Source: Aspidiotus rigidus (Eukaryota > Arthropoda > Insecta > Hemiptera > Diaspididae). From it: DNA of 64,000 bases. Below are positions 23,280-34,528 of this stretch, one piece after another. The stretch lies in the NCBI GenBank assembly GCA_035079385.1, contig JAVHKY010000004.1:21751001-21815000 (forward strand). The letters run 5' to 3'. The notes under the pieces are model-generated. The model was not told where the DNA came from. It did not search any database and saw only the letters and a program-made list of their open reading frames with translations. Both the position numbers and the translations under genes were made by a program. The stretch's first letter is position 1; each line of letters begins with the position of its first letter.

Positions 23280-24067
23280 CATTTTGCTGGAGCAAACATT
23301 TCTTTGCTGAAGATGGTTTAAGATGTGGTCCTGAACAACATACTAAAAATCCCGCGTTTTCCCCCTGGAGCTTTTTTTTTTATGGGTGTTCGAACCCCCC
23401 AAAAATTAGTTTTTCGCGTATATCGCGTGAAATTGAAATTTCATTAAAAAATGTTTCAAACAGAAGTTGTTCCTCGTTAAATTTCCTACCAAATAATGTA
23501 TTCAACTTTCAGCCTATGCCAATTAATGCCTTTGCAAAGGGCATTCAAAAGAGTCCCAAAATCAGGTTTTCCATAATTATATCTCACAAAATTGAAATTT
23601 TATTAGAAAAGGTTTCAAACAAAAGTTGTTCCTCGTTAAATTTCCTACCCGATAACGTATTCAACTTTTAGCGTATACCACTCCGTAACTTTGCAAAGGC
23701 TATTCAAAAGAGTCCCAAAATCAGGTTTTCCATAATTATATCTCACAAAATTGAAATTTTATTAGAAAATGTTTCAAACAAAAGTTGTTCCTCGTTAAAT
23801 TTCCTACCCAATAACGTATTCAACTTTCAGCCTATGCCAATTAGTGCCTTTGCAAAGGGCGTTCAAAAGAGTCCCAAAATCAGTTTGAAACATTTTTTAA
23901 TAAAATTTCAATTTCACGCGATATAGGCGAAAAACTAATTTTTGAGCGATTCTAACCCGCATAAAAAAGAGGCTCCATGGGGAAAACGCCTAATTTTTAG
24001 TATGTCGTTCAGAACCACATACTGAACCATTTTCAGCAAAGATGAGAAACGTTTACTCCGTCAAAAT
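23280..24067. mobile_element. TIR element with internal 159-bp tandem repeats
   Basis: The ends are long imperfect inverted repeats: 23304-23458 pairs with 23884-24045, with shared words AACATACTAAAAAT, GTTTTCCCC, AAAACTAATTTTT and AAATTTCAATTTCACGCG. The similarity extends outward to ATTTTG..GGAG.AAAC near 23280 and 24067. Inside are nearly three copies of a 159-bp unit (anchor GTTTCAAACAAAAGTTGTTC at about 23453, 23612 and 23771). No coding capacity. The superfamily is not assignable without a clear target duplication. Confidence 0.75.
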
Positions 24068-24114
24068 TTTTTTTTTCTCCAATATGGCTCCAATTTGCCT
24101 ACACTAAGTAAGGT

Positions 24115-24180
24115 AGTGTTATATCGTAAGAATTAATAATGTTCTAAGTGTGAACCAATCACAACCCAGCATTGTTATAA
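24115..24180 (-). repeat. Inverted copy of the PLE-D upstream flank
   Basis: On the minus strand, TATAACAATGCTGGGTTGTG, GATTGGTTCAC and CTTAGAAC match 21623-21660 (TATAACAATACTGTGTTGTG, GATTGGTTCAC, TCTTAGAA). It lies downstream of PLE-D on the other side of the TIR element. Confidence 0.7.
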
Positions 24181-24339
24181 CTAGAGTCAACTTTTTTTGG
24201 CATTTTAGAGGGAGGTTTTTGGCACTAAAATTAAAAAATTTGGCACTTTTGGCAAAATTAAAAAAAAAAATAAATAAAAAACGGAAATTTTAATGAAAAA
24301 AATGATTATTGAATTTACAAACGTTCAGAAATTATATAA

Positions 24340-24790
24340 AACGACTATTAAACATAATGAGCACATGTTTCTCCATGTTGTCTTCTGTAGAGGTTCTGTC
24401 AGATAAGATCAATTTATAGTCGGAAAATGACCGCTCGACATCAACGGACACAATGAAGACTACCCGAAAAATACGCTTTTTTGAGGTAAAATCTAGATTT
24501 GTTTTATCGCGAAATATTCAAATTTTAACGTTATTAAGGCATTTTATGTTCAAGTTTTGGAAGTTTTTGGCGTTTATTTCATTTTCGGAAATTTACTCTA
24601 ATTTTGGCCTCTATTTCATTTTTGGAAATTTTTGGAAAAATAAAATATTTTTTAAGGGCCTCCTTGATGTCTAAAACGTACTCATCTTTGATCAGATCTT
24701 GTTCTTCAGTAGTGACTTGGCTGATGATGGGGTAATACCTAAAAGTACTCTTGTAAGCTATAACTAATAAAGTAGAATTGTACACTTGAG
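24340..24790 (-). pseudogene. hAT-type transposase C-terminal (dimerisation) remnant
   Basis: The minus-strand reading near 24380-24470 is VVFIVSVDVERSFSDYKLIL then SDRTSTEDNMEKHVLIMFN, the hallmark of the C-terminal dimerisation region of hAT transposases and hAT-derived host proteins (S.DVERSFS.YK..L...R..L..EN). Upstream on the same strand, 24579-24785 reads QVTTEEQDLIKDEYVLDIKE with lower similarity. Stops lie between the parts, so it is probably a dead transposon or an exon of a hAT-derived gene whose other exons I cannot see. Confidence 0.65.
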
Positions 24791-24799
24791 GACTTTTAA

Positions 24800-27400
24800 A
24801 TATCTAGTGCTGTACTTACACTTTACCACACTCGATTATGAGTCTCAATATAATAATATGATGATGATGACATGTTTCAGGTCTTTCCCAAAGTTTTCTG
24901 AATCCTTGTCCCCAATTCCAAAATTTGCTAGTTCATGCCACCCGCGCGGGTACCAGAAGGATGAATCTCGTTTATGACTCCCGCGCATTTTTGTCAAAGT
25001 CCGTTCCACGAGAGTTTTCCAAACGTAACTTCTTCAGACTGCTCACAGATGGTGGAGTGCAGCAGTTCTTTCATGTACATCCGCAACCAAAAGTAACGCC
25101 CGAAAAACGTGAGACGATTTTGTTAAACTCCTATAACCGGACTTCACAGGGAGAAAAACCTCCTCAGAGCGATAATTTGCCTTAAATAAATCATATTATT
25201 TCCAGGAAAACATTTTACGGTCCCTACGCGTGCCTTTGTACTTGAGTGTGATTCTAGAGCAACGAAATATTTTACTAGGAATTCGGGCATATGCCTCCCC
25301 GATTCTTTTCCATCTGTTTCTGATTAGGACCTACTTGAGCAGGATCCACCGCGTTAATTATCTTATTCATACCGAGGAGCATCATTAGAGGGAAAATCTT
25401 TCCATAAATGTTTTATGGAGCAGACACATATCCCTCCGATTGAGAATTCGAAACAAAAAATCTTTCGTGCGTGTCATAAAAATTTTACGAGAAAATATGA
25501 TAGATAACGAAAGGTCACGAGATCCGTGATTTTCAGATTTTATAACAATTTTTCATCTAAAAGTAATCGTACCAATTGCCAATTATAAGAACATGTATTA
25601 AGCCTTTGTTTTATAGAGAGTTTAGCCTTCTACCAGTCACGTTTTGGAATCGGCAACCTGTACTGTGAAGTAAGCGCTTACCTCCTCCACACTTTCGAAT
25701 GATTCGAGTTGTTAAGATATGTCACCGATGACGGGTCTATAGAAAGTACGTAAACGTAAAAATGCCTGTAGCAGATTGAAAACCGCGCGCGTTCAAATGC
25801 GGCGTGTAAAGGCTTCCAAAAGTAAATTTTACAATTATACTTTTTGTAGTATAACGCATTCTACTCAATAGAAATCTTCGAGGTCAGAATTCGAATAAAA
25901 CACACCATACACGGTTTCCGGTTTAGTGTGCGAAAATGTCGACGGCACGATTAATATTGAAAAGAATAAAGGCATTTTGTGTACACATACCTACGTAGGC
26001 TAACCCTAGTTTTGCAAAAATAGAACGTTAGAAAAATGTTTCGAAGCTGTTTCTTTCGCTTTTTTCTCTGTGAGGTAAACATGAAAGTCCGAGGCTAGAG
26101 TCGCTTTTTCCTAAAGCTATTGTGTTCTGTTGATTTTGAGATCTGTCGAAATATTTTTAAAATTGGAACTGACATGACGCTCAGTTGAAACTTTGGGGTT
26201 ACGTAAAAGTTTTCGCAAATTTTCAAGACGTATCAGTATGTGTCCCGGAAAATTAAGCTTTCTATACGTATCAACGTAGATAGACTCGTACATATCGAAT
26301 CGAATTTCGTTATTGAATACGGTATTAAAGTTGAAAGCCTGCGTTCGAGAGTTGAAATGAAGAAGATTTCAACTTTCCAACGATGAAATACGTACTTGTG
26401 CCGAAATAACGTATACGTAAAATTTTCACTAAAAGATGGAAACAAATTTTTAAATTCTTTTTATTCCAAAATCTCGACGTCTATAAATGGTAAAGAGAGG
26501 TGCTTTGGTCCTTTTATCGTAAAATAGACAACAACCAACTATAAATTTTGACAATAGTGAAATTATTATTTCGGCCAGAGGTGAACAGATTCTAATGAAT
26601 TATCGAAAGAATGCAGCACGAAAAATTACAATTCGCACGTACGTTTCCTATTACTTTCTGCTATGGTGAATCATAAGACGAACACTCGAAATGAGTTACG
26701 AATATTCATATCACATTTCTTAGCAGAATCATAAATCTGAGAGGATACTAAAAATATTAAAAAAGTTAGTAGCGCATGAAATCCATTCTTTTATCATCTG
26801 CAGCTGAATACGATAAACCCACCTTTGGTAATTTACTCGTGCTAGAGAACTACAAAAGCTAGAAATAAATAAAAGAGAGAAACGACAAAACACCTACATG
26901 GCGGCTAGCCCATATGGGAATATAGAAATGCTTTTATTTTCATGACAAGTGCAATAGTTGGAGCGCTATTTGACCCCACGAGAGATTAGATCGTCATATC
27001 TCAAACTAAATAAACTTACTAACTCCTAAAGAAAACATAAAAACTGTAGTACCTACTAGGTTTTTGCGAAAGCATAGTAAAACTTTAGGACGAAGGTCTA
27101 TTAGACGAATCGTGTACAGCCTATACTATTTTTGTCGTATTATAACTGTCTCCCTATAATATTTCTATCAGGTTTTATTACAATTTTTGTTTTAAAATTT
27201 GTGGTCAGGAGAGTTATGAATGGTATTGATTATCAAGAATGCTGACTTTCGAAAGTTTCGTGTCTCAGAAGCGACCTCCCAAAACTATTGCAGAGTTTTC
27301 TGTACGACAAATCCATGACAGTAAAAATCGAAGACCATTTCTCTTCTCATCAGACCATTCAAAACGACGTCCCTTAGGAGAAGTCCGGAGCGTCCCGCTT
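24800..27400. other. No recognisable gene
   Basis: AT-rich sequence. An 86-codon plus ORF at 24925-25185 shows no known motif. No repeats were noticed until the Helentron-like element at 27404. Confidence 0.45.
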
Positions 27401-28069
27401 TTCAGCGGGGAACTCGCTATCTGTTTTGTTGAGTGGGTATTTACAGAAAACGAGCGCGAGCACATTCAAATTGTGACGTCATTATTTTCGGGACTTAGAA
27501 AAATTTCAGCCTCTAAGCCTTATACGATAGGTGGGGGACTTGGGAAAGCTTCAACTTCTGAGCTATATGTGATGGGGGGGGGGGGGACTTGGAAAAATCC
27601 CAATCTCGAGCAATATACATGACAGGAGGGGGACTTGGAAAAATGTAGCCTCTCCAGATATACATGATAGGAGCTTAGAAAAGTTTATCTTTTGAGCTAT
27701 TATAGGATTGGTGGGGGGGGGGGGCCTTGGAAATTTTTCAGTCTCCAAGCTTTGTATGATAGTTGGGGGACTTGGGAGAATTTCGACTCTCGAACTATAT
27801 ATGATGGGAGGGGGACCTAAGAAATTGTCCACTCTCGAGCTAGGTGTTTATGACAGAAGGGGATCTTACAAAAATTTCCTCTCTCGAGCTATGTATGATA
27901 GGAGGGGAGCTTAGAAAAATTTCGAGTCTACAGCTTTATATGATAGGAGTTTAGAAAAGTTTCAGCTTCTGTGCTATATATGATAGGGGGGGGGGGGCTT
28001 GGAAGAATTTCAGCCTCAAAGCTTTATGTAATAAGAGGGAGACTTGAAATTATTTTGATTCTCGAACTA

Positions 28070-28651
28070 TACAGGGTCTGCCAAAAAGATGTCAACAGTT
28101 AAACGGGGATTTGGATTAAATTCGTTGTAGGTCAAAAAGGCGAAACGTTAGATGTATAGTTCAAATGTACAAAATTTGTATCTCGATTTTACCTTTACTT
28201 TGCGCCAAATACAGAGTTCCTATGTTCTTTCTGAGCTACGAGTTATGGACCAAAATGTAACAAAAATTGACCAATTTACCAAGATTTCCCAAATAAAAAC
28301 CTGAAAATTCCCTCGTTTTCAAGCTACATAATTATTATGGTTATTTAAGTATTATCGGAATCAGCGTCAAATTTCACTTTCAAATCAAGTATAACATAGA
28401 GGTTTGAACAATTTTTAATTTTTGAGAATTTTGGCAAATTGGTCAATTTCTGGCTCATTTTGGCCCATTATTCGGCTCAAAAGAGTCTTGAAGTTGGGTA
28501 AGGGCGAGAATTGAAGATAAAATTGATAGACAAATTTCGTAGTCCATAATTAACAAATTTCGTAGGTTTAGAATTTGTGTCTCGTTTTTGCGCTACAACA
28601 AATTTAGTCCAAATTCCCATTTAACTGTTAACATCTTTTTGTCGGACCTTA
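28070..28651. mobile_element. Tc1/mariner-type MITE, copy 1
   Basis: Terminal inverted repeats of about 60 bp begin ACAGGGTCTGCCAAAAAGAT on the left and AAGGTCCGACAAAAAGATG (reverse complement) on the right, sharing AACAGTTAAA and TTGTTGTAG. It sits in a TATATA of a 45-bp unit. Removing it with one TA restores GAACTATATATGATGGG, the unit's normal sequence, which fits TA-target insertion. The interior repeats ACCAATTT/AAATTGGT-type words and codes for nothing. Confidence 0.8.
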
Positions 28652-29044
28652 TATATGATGGGAGGGGGACTTGGTAAACTTTTGACTAACGGGCTATATA
28701 ACGATAGAAATTTCAGCGCGTCCAAATGGTAGTGGAGGACTTGGAAAAATTTCGACTCTCAAGCTGTATATTATGATAAAAAAGGGACTTGAAGGAATTT
28801 TGACTTCCGACCTCCACATGGTAGGGAAGGGACGTACATAGGAGTGGAACTTAGAATGCTGAGCTTTATGATTTAGAGGAGAGAATATTCGTAGGTACGT
28901 GTCATATTGTCGATCAGAGTTGGGGGTTGGACACTCACGTAACAAATAAGTCGAGGTCAGAACTGAACAAATTTTTTTAATGCAATTAGAGAAAAATATA
29001 GAAAGGGATTTTTTGAAAAGACGAAAACTCGAAATCACAAAACA

Positions 29045-29225
29045 AAATTTTGAAAAGACACTGAACAAAATATTTAAAAAAGGAAAAATCATTGTTGGGT
29101 CAAACATAATCAGACCGTCGCGTCTCAACTTAATAAATTTACTTTTCTTCTAAAAATTTTCTATGTTTGACCCAACAATAATTTTTCCTTTTTTAAATAT
29201 TTCGTTCTGTGTCTTTTCAAAATTT
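29045..29225. repeat. 64-bp-arm inverted repeat
   Basis: 29045-29108 and 29162-29225 are reverse complements with three mismatches, around a 53-nt loop. The arms include GTTGGGTCAAACATA and GAAAAGACAC. It is nested in the degenerate minisatellite of the Helentron-like element. Confidence 0.88.
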
Positions 29226-29514
29226 CTGATCTTTATATAATGAAGGAGAAGGGAACTCAGGAAAATCGCCATCCGTCTAGGAAGGAACTTAGAAAAAGGT
29301 CGACTCTCGAGCTGTATATGATAGAGTTCGACTCTAAAAGAATTTTACTTCTGAGATGATCGGAATAGAACTGAGAAAAATTTCGACTTGGGTCCCGCTG
29401 CGTCCAAATTTTGTGATGTTATTAACTCAATATAAATTAGGTTACTGCAATTTGAAAAATGTTGACCCCGAAGCTGTATTGGTGCCATTGCACTGGTGCA
29501 ATGGCTTCCAATTT

Positions 29515-31100
29515 TTTAATTAGCTCCTCCTTTTATACAACGCCTTTTCGCCGATGACCACAGCATTTCTCTTCAATCTTCAAACTACGACTCCTCCAAC
29601 AACCTTTGGATAAAATATCAGCCACGTGGGCTTCAAAACGTAGTTTTCGCTTCTCCTCGAGCAAAACTGGTCTCTTTACTTCCGAAATAATTGTCAACTA
29701 CACATTGCTCTACCTTCTGTATTCCTTCAAGGGTTTTCAATCAAAATTCTCAACTCTATGAATTCTTGACACTTACTCTCAGTCACAATCTTTCTTGGAT
29801 CTCTCATATGGAATCGCTATCTATCTCACCCCCGTCTTGGATGCAACCGAAAACTACTATTGATAAAAGTCTTATCTGCTCCCAACTGGACTACGGCTCG
29901 CTTAACAAGTCCTCTCTGCCATTCAATCAACGCACCTTTCAGAACAGCCCTAGGGGTATTCCACACCGTCCTAATTTGCGCCGAGGCAGTTGAACCTCCT
30001 CTCCACTTTCGCACATTAACATTAACTGCCAACTTCCTCGCATCCTCAGCTCAATTACCGGAGCTTCTTACCCATATTACTCTCTCCTCCCCTCAAAATA
30101 TGTACCTTACTAAATTGTCTTAAACCTCAGTAGACCTCATCTTGACTCCCTCCTCAAGCTCAAGCTATTGAATCATATGGTTATTCACTCCTCCGACCAT
30201 CAGATTCGATCTCACCAATATTCAGAAATAAACCACTCCTACCGTAAAATAATCACAAAAATTATCGCGAAATCCCACTGATGGCTCTAAAAGAAAAAAT
30301 AAAATAGGCTATGTGTACTCCATCCAGGGTAAAATTACGGCCCATCATTTAAGGAATTCTGCCTCCGTTTTCACTGCTGAGCGCTATTTGCTTATGTCTT
30401 TCAACTCTTACTCAACGTCCTCTCGGACTCAACTATATTCTACTATCTGACTCACTTTACTTCCTCATATCTTTACAAGATCCTTATTCAAATAATCTCA
30501 TCACTCAACGCATTCACGTAATTTTTCATACGCTAACCTCAATCTCCTTTATCTGGATTCCACTTTCAACAGAACTCCGCCCTCTTATCGAAAACTACTG
30601 TGCCAGCTCATTCAACAGTATAACCTTCAAAAATGCTACCGTTCCAAAATCCTAGCTTCTTGACATAACCTTTGGAAAGAACAGCATTACAACGAACTAA
30701 GATCAATCAAGAGCCTCACTACTTCTTGGTTCTTTAACTCCCACCACGAAGAAGTCACCCTCTCTCATCTTAGGATTGACCATACCCGACTCACCACCTC
30801 CAAGGTCTTCCAGCTCCTCCGTCATGTAACTATTGCTATTCAGATAACCTCACAGTTCATCATCTCGTCTCATGTCCAACGCTCCGCCTGCAAAACTCCC
30901 TCATCTATATAACCTTCGCAGTGCACTATCAACAACTCCGAAAGCGTCTCCAATTCTCTCAAGTACCTTCGTTCTACCTATTTCTTCCAACTTCTTCAAT
31001 TATAAAACAAATTTAAAGTATAAGTATTGTACAATCAAATTCACGCGAGCTGATGACTCATTTTGAGTAGTCGCCTAGCTCGTAAATTAAAAAAAAAAAA
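29515..31100 (+). pseudogene. Jockey-type LINE, RT thumb to 3' end (heavily decayed)
   Basis: The plus-strand readings include FADDHSISLQSS (FADD box), LTLTLSHNLSWISHMESL, ICSQLDYGSL, INAPFRTALGVFHTV with EAVEPPLHFRTLTL, an RNase H-like SASVFTAERYLLMSF, then VTLSHLRIDHTRLTT. This order (RT, thumb, RNase H, LRIxHTRLT tail) is that of jockey/I-type LINEs with RNase H. The 3' end has a stem-loop (GAGCTGATGACTC ... GCCTAGCTC) and an A run at 31088-31099. Many frameshifts. Confidence 0.75.
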
Positions 31101-31104
31101 GTTT

Positions 31105-32765
31105 CGTGAGCATATACGAGTACAAAGGCTTGGAGGTATTTTTCCCCGCCTCTCAACGTCAAGTCTGCTTGCAAGCAACCTAGTTCAAGATTTCGGTAAC
31201 TCTCGCATACCTTCCCGTCAGGAATGGCTGCTTCAATGTATTCTTTTCTTGAGAATACAATAATGATTCCGGATATTGAAAGACAAACTACGAGTAAATT
31301 CTAGTTCGAGAACGTATTTCCAACTCATATATAAAGAGACTGCAACGATGACTGTAAATACTTCTCAAAATCCTTTAATATTCTTTCCCTCGTCTGCCAC
31401 TTCAACGATGCAAATAACAAAGGAAAGGATAATGAAGCGATTGAGGCGTGAGGAAGTGCCATCGACGATTGGTGGTTTTTAATAAAGTTGCGAACGATTA
31501 CTCTTACAAATGCATTCGTTTCAAATGCAAGGCGAAAGTCACGTCGTATATTGTGAAAGGGTACGAGAAAAAAGTGCTGCAGCTTTTGAAGCAGCGTTTC
31601 AGTAAAATAGAACGTTTAACACTTCGCGGCTGAATACATTCTGCTTCCTAATTATTATTCTCGATTCACGTTCCTTTAATAATAACAGGTGTCCTGTACC
31701 CGCGAAATAGCATTGAAAAATGTACAATTAGCCTACCCTAGATTCTAAGGTCTTGGTCTTCTATCACTCAGCTGCAGTATTTCGACCATAAACTCTCTAG
31801 AATTCTTGATAAATGTTGCGAAGTAATTGAGAAAAGATGAACACGAAACTTCCGATATGCTGCTTTTGTTCCCCTTACAAAAGGAGAGGGAAGCGTGACT
31901 CTGTATAGCGGTAATATTTTTCTGTAAATCGAATACGGGGTTGATCGTTAAATATTTACCGCAAATACACAAAAGCACTTTCTTAGTGATAATAACGTAA
32001 TCTCTCTCCTTTCAAGGTTTCGTATTGATTTGACACCTGATAATAATAATACGCACTTACAGCTTCTTACCTATTCCTTCTCTGTCACTCTCGTCAATTA
32101 TTATCACATTCGAATTCTTAGTGTTTTTCTTGAATATTTCATACAATGTGCGAATTGTAGAATGTGTATAAAGGTGAATGGAGCGATGTACATAATATAC
32201 GAGGAAAATGTTGGTAAATACAGATGAAAGTATGGAAAGGGTGTACAAAACGAATATGGTTTTGAAACTAAGTTATTCCGCGCGCTTTCTCACCATCACA
32301 TACTGTAAGGGAAGAAGGACGATGGAACAAAACGACATAAATTTTTCGTTGACCTTTCGTTCAATGGCTGTAATATAGAATTTTTTTCTAAAGAATTGTG
32401 TACAGCGAAGTGCATCGTATTTTACTTTCATACTTAATTGGAATTCGTAATGCTATTTGTCTGAGCACATGTAAAATTCCAAGGAGTCGTAAGCAAAATG
32501 ATATGAAAAAATTTAATTTCGCTTCAAATTCTATGTGTACTCAATTTGAGTAGAAATGTTTGGAAAAAGTCATACGCTACATAAATTGTAACACGTTCTC
32601 GTTCGTTAACCCAAGCGATTTCCCAAGATTAATAACGTGACTTAATTCCTGATCATTTGTACTTGTATATTTGCCTGATCTGCAACTCTCTTCTCTAAAG
32701 ATAGAATATAACACTTGATAATTGCTTGTGTCGCATGTGTAGCTGCGGTATACCGGTATCGCCTC
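31105..32765. other. No recognisable gene
   Basis: Short ORFs only. The frame at 31448-31633 reads SYKCIRFKCKAKVTSYIV, with a Cys pattern faintly like FLYWCH-type fingers but without the expected aromatic and His residues, so no assignment is made. Confidence 0.4.
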
Positions 32766-32769
32766 TTTT

Positions 32770-33440
32770 TGATGTGACTTCAGTGTTGGAAGAATCGCCT
32801 GACTTCCTGCATGGACTCGTGAAGTCTCTTCATTGCTTTAAACACCACCGCTCTCTCATCGGGAAGGAACTCAATTGGTGGTGAATGCACTAATAGACCA
32901 AGAGCTCACGTCAAGACAGTGCAGTAGGCAGTAACACACCTCAGCGCAACTCTTTGTTGGATCTTCTTCGTCTCTATCCTTCTGCAGGCTATCTTCATTG
33001 AGTCGACCTGCAATGGAACAGGAGGATCGACAATGTGGTTCTCATCATGATCCTTCTTCTTATTTTCCTGGGTCTTACTAGGTTTGTCATCGAGTGGCTT
33101 AGGTAGGTCACCCCTCGCCCACATTCTCCGCTTTCATCAAGAAATGGTGCCTAAAGCTCAGCTTTGAATCAAACCAGATGCCCAGATAATACCCCCTTGA
33201 TTGTGATTTAGGCACTGAATTTTCAACGGGTAGTGCTTTTCTTCTGCAAGTTCTACAAATAGTCAGGCCAACACAATCCAATGCGTCACAGCCTATATGG
33301 CCGTGTTTATGTTACTCTCCACTGCTGCAGTTGTCATTACCACCTGTGTGTCATCCACATAGTAGAAAAGCTTAACACCTGGTGCCATTTTCACTATGAA
33401 AATCCTGTGAAATGCGACGCGCTACAAAAGCACCCCAAGA
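32770..33440 (-). pseudogene. R1/I-type LINE RT fragment
   Basis: Minus-strand readings give VKLFYYVDDTQVVMTTAAVE (catalytic block with YVDD where YADD is usual), IWFDSKLSFRHHFLMKA (the YLGI.LD....H region), and MKIACRRIETKKIQQRVALR then CVTAYCTVLT (the thumb motif of R1/I-type LINEs). It then reads PPIEFLPDERAVVFKAMKR. The frame breaks several times. It is unrelated in position to the R1-type C-terminus at 15944. Confidence 0.8.
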
Positions 33441-33659
33441 AGCAATCACAGCGGCACGCCATAAGTGACCAGGCGCTTTACTGTACCTGTAGACGTCTCT
33501 GCTTGTACTTGACAGTTGAGATAGCTACTGATAATAATTTACTATACCGCTACAGTGATTGATTTTGGTCTTTCTTTCTTCATTTGATATGAGGCGCAAT
33601 GCAATGTAGCTTCCTGTACCCTACAAAGAGCTGCTGATAATCCTGAGAAACTCTAAATT

Positions 33660-34470
33660 CATTGAGCGCCTGTTCTATGGGGAGCTTTTTGAAAAATTTG
33701 CCTTCCGCCGTCCAATAAAAAACTTGGAAAAATTTCGATTCTCGAGCTAGCCTATACATGATAGGAGGGGGACTTGGGAAACTTTCGACTCTCGAGCCAT
33801 ACATGATAGGAATTTTTCTAAGTCCCGTTTCTATCATACACCGGGTGAGGCAAAAAGATGTTACCAGTTAAATGGGAATTTGAACTAAATTCACTCCAGC
33901 TCAAAAACGCGAAAGGTTAGATGCACACATCAAGTCTAAAAAATTTGTATCTCAATTTTATCTTCAATTCGCGCCCCTACTCAACTTTTTACGACATTTC
34001 TGAGCCGAGTTATGGATCAAAATGTGCCAAAATTCTCAAAAATTAAAAATTGTTCAAACTTCCATATTTTATCCGAGTTGAAAATGAAATTTAACGCTGA
34101 TTCCGAAAAAAAATTTATGATTAACCCCATGAAGCTTGGAAATGGAGGATTTTTAAATTTCTTATTTTGGAGATCTTGGCAAATTGGTCAATTTTTGTCA
34201 CATTTTAGTCCATAACTCCGGTTAGAAAAGTCGTAGGAACTTCGGATATGGCTCAAATTAAAGATGAAATTGAGATACAAAATTTGTACATTCAAACTAT
34301 ACGTCTAAGGTTTTGCTTTTTCGGGCTACGACAGATTTAGCGCGAACTCCCATTTAACTGGTAACATCTTTCTGCCTCACCCGGTATAGCTCAAGAGTCA
34401 AAATTTTTCCAAGTTCCCCCCCCCCCCTCCCCTTACCTATATAGCTCGAGATTCGAGAAAATTTAGACTC
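33660..34470 (+). mobile_element. Helentron-like family B remnant
   Basis: GCGCCTGTTCTATGGGGAGC at 33665 and TTTTTGAAAAATTTGCC with CCGCCGTCC match, in reverse complement, the family B end at 48255-48305. Two plus-oriented 45-bp units follow at 33720-33810 and minus-oriented units at 33811-33838 and 34387-34460. A Tc1/mariner-type MITE is nested at 33839-34386. Confidence 0.55.
33839..34386. mobile_element. Tc1/mariner-type MITE, copy 2
   Basis: The termini are ACCGGGTGAGGCAAAAAGAT on the left and ACCGGGTGAGGCAGAAAGAT (reverse complement) on the right, extending through GTTACCAGTTAAATGGGA. It is related to copy 1 by the shared AAAAAGATGT.A.CAGTTAAA start and internal AAAATTTGTA words. It also lies in the TATATA core of a 45-bp unit: joining CTATCATA to TATAGCTC restores the unit. 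Confidence 0.82.
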
Positions 34471-34495
34471 TCAAACTAACATTCTGTTTGTAATT

Positions 34496-34528
34496 CCTGA
34501 TGATGTCGCGTGAGCGACGAAACGTCGG
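34496..34528 (+). ncRNA. Minimal hammerhead-ribozyme-like motif
   Basis: CTGATGA at 34497-34503 is followed by stem II GTCGC (34505-34509) and GCGAC (34514-34518) with loop GTGA, then GAAA (34519-34522) and CGTCGG. The conserved core CUGANGA-stem II-GAAA, with GUC next to a minimal stem III, matches the minimalist hammerheads known from the flanking repeats of Penelope-like elements. It lies next to repeat sequence, with an A/T-rich tail following. Activity cannot be judged from sequence. Confidence 0.7.

Larger units (their letters stand above)
27404..29511 (+). mobile_element. Helentron-like family A, expanded degenerate copy
   Basis: The start AGCGGGGAACTCGCTATCTG at 27404 and the ACAGAAAACGAGCGCGAG block match other family A starts. 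A long run of diverged 45-bp-type units occupies 27480-28066 and 28654-29400, with G runs of 9-10. The 3' hairpin (GCCATTGCA with TGCAATGGC) lies at 29483-29505, followed by TTCCAATTTTTT. A Tc1/mariner-type MITE (28070-28651) and a 64-bp-arm hairpin (29045-29225) are nested inside. Start, array and end keep the family A order over 2.1 kb. Confidence 0.6.

Noticed and set aside
31448..31633. Possible FLYWCH-type zinc finger
   Set aside because: Only a loose Cys pattern; the conserved aromatic and His positions are missing.
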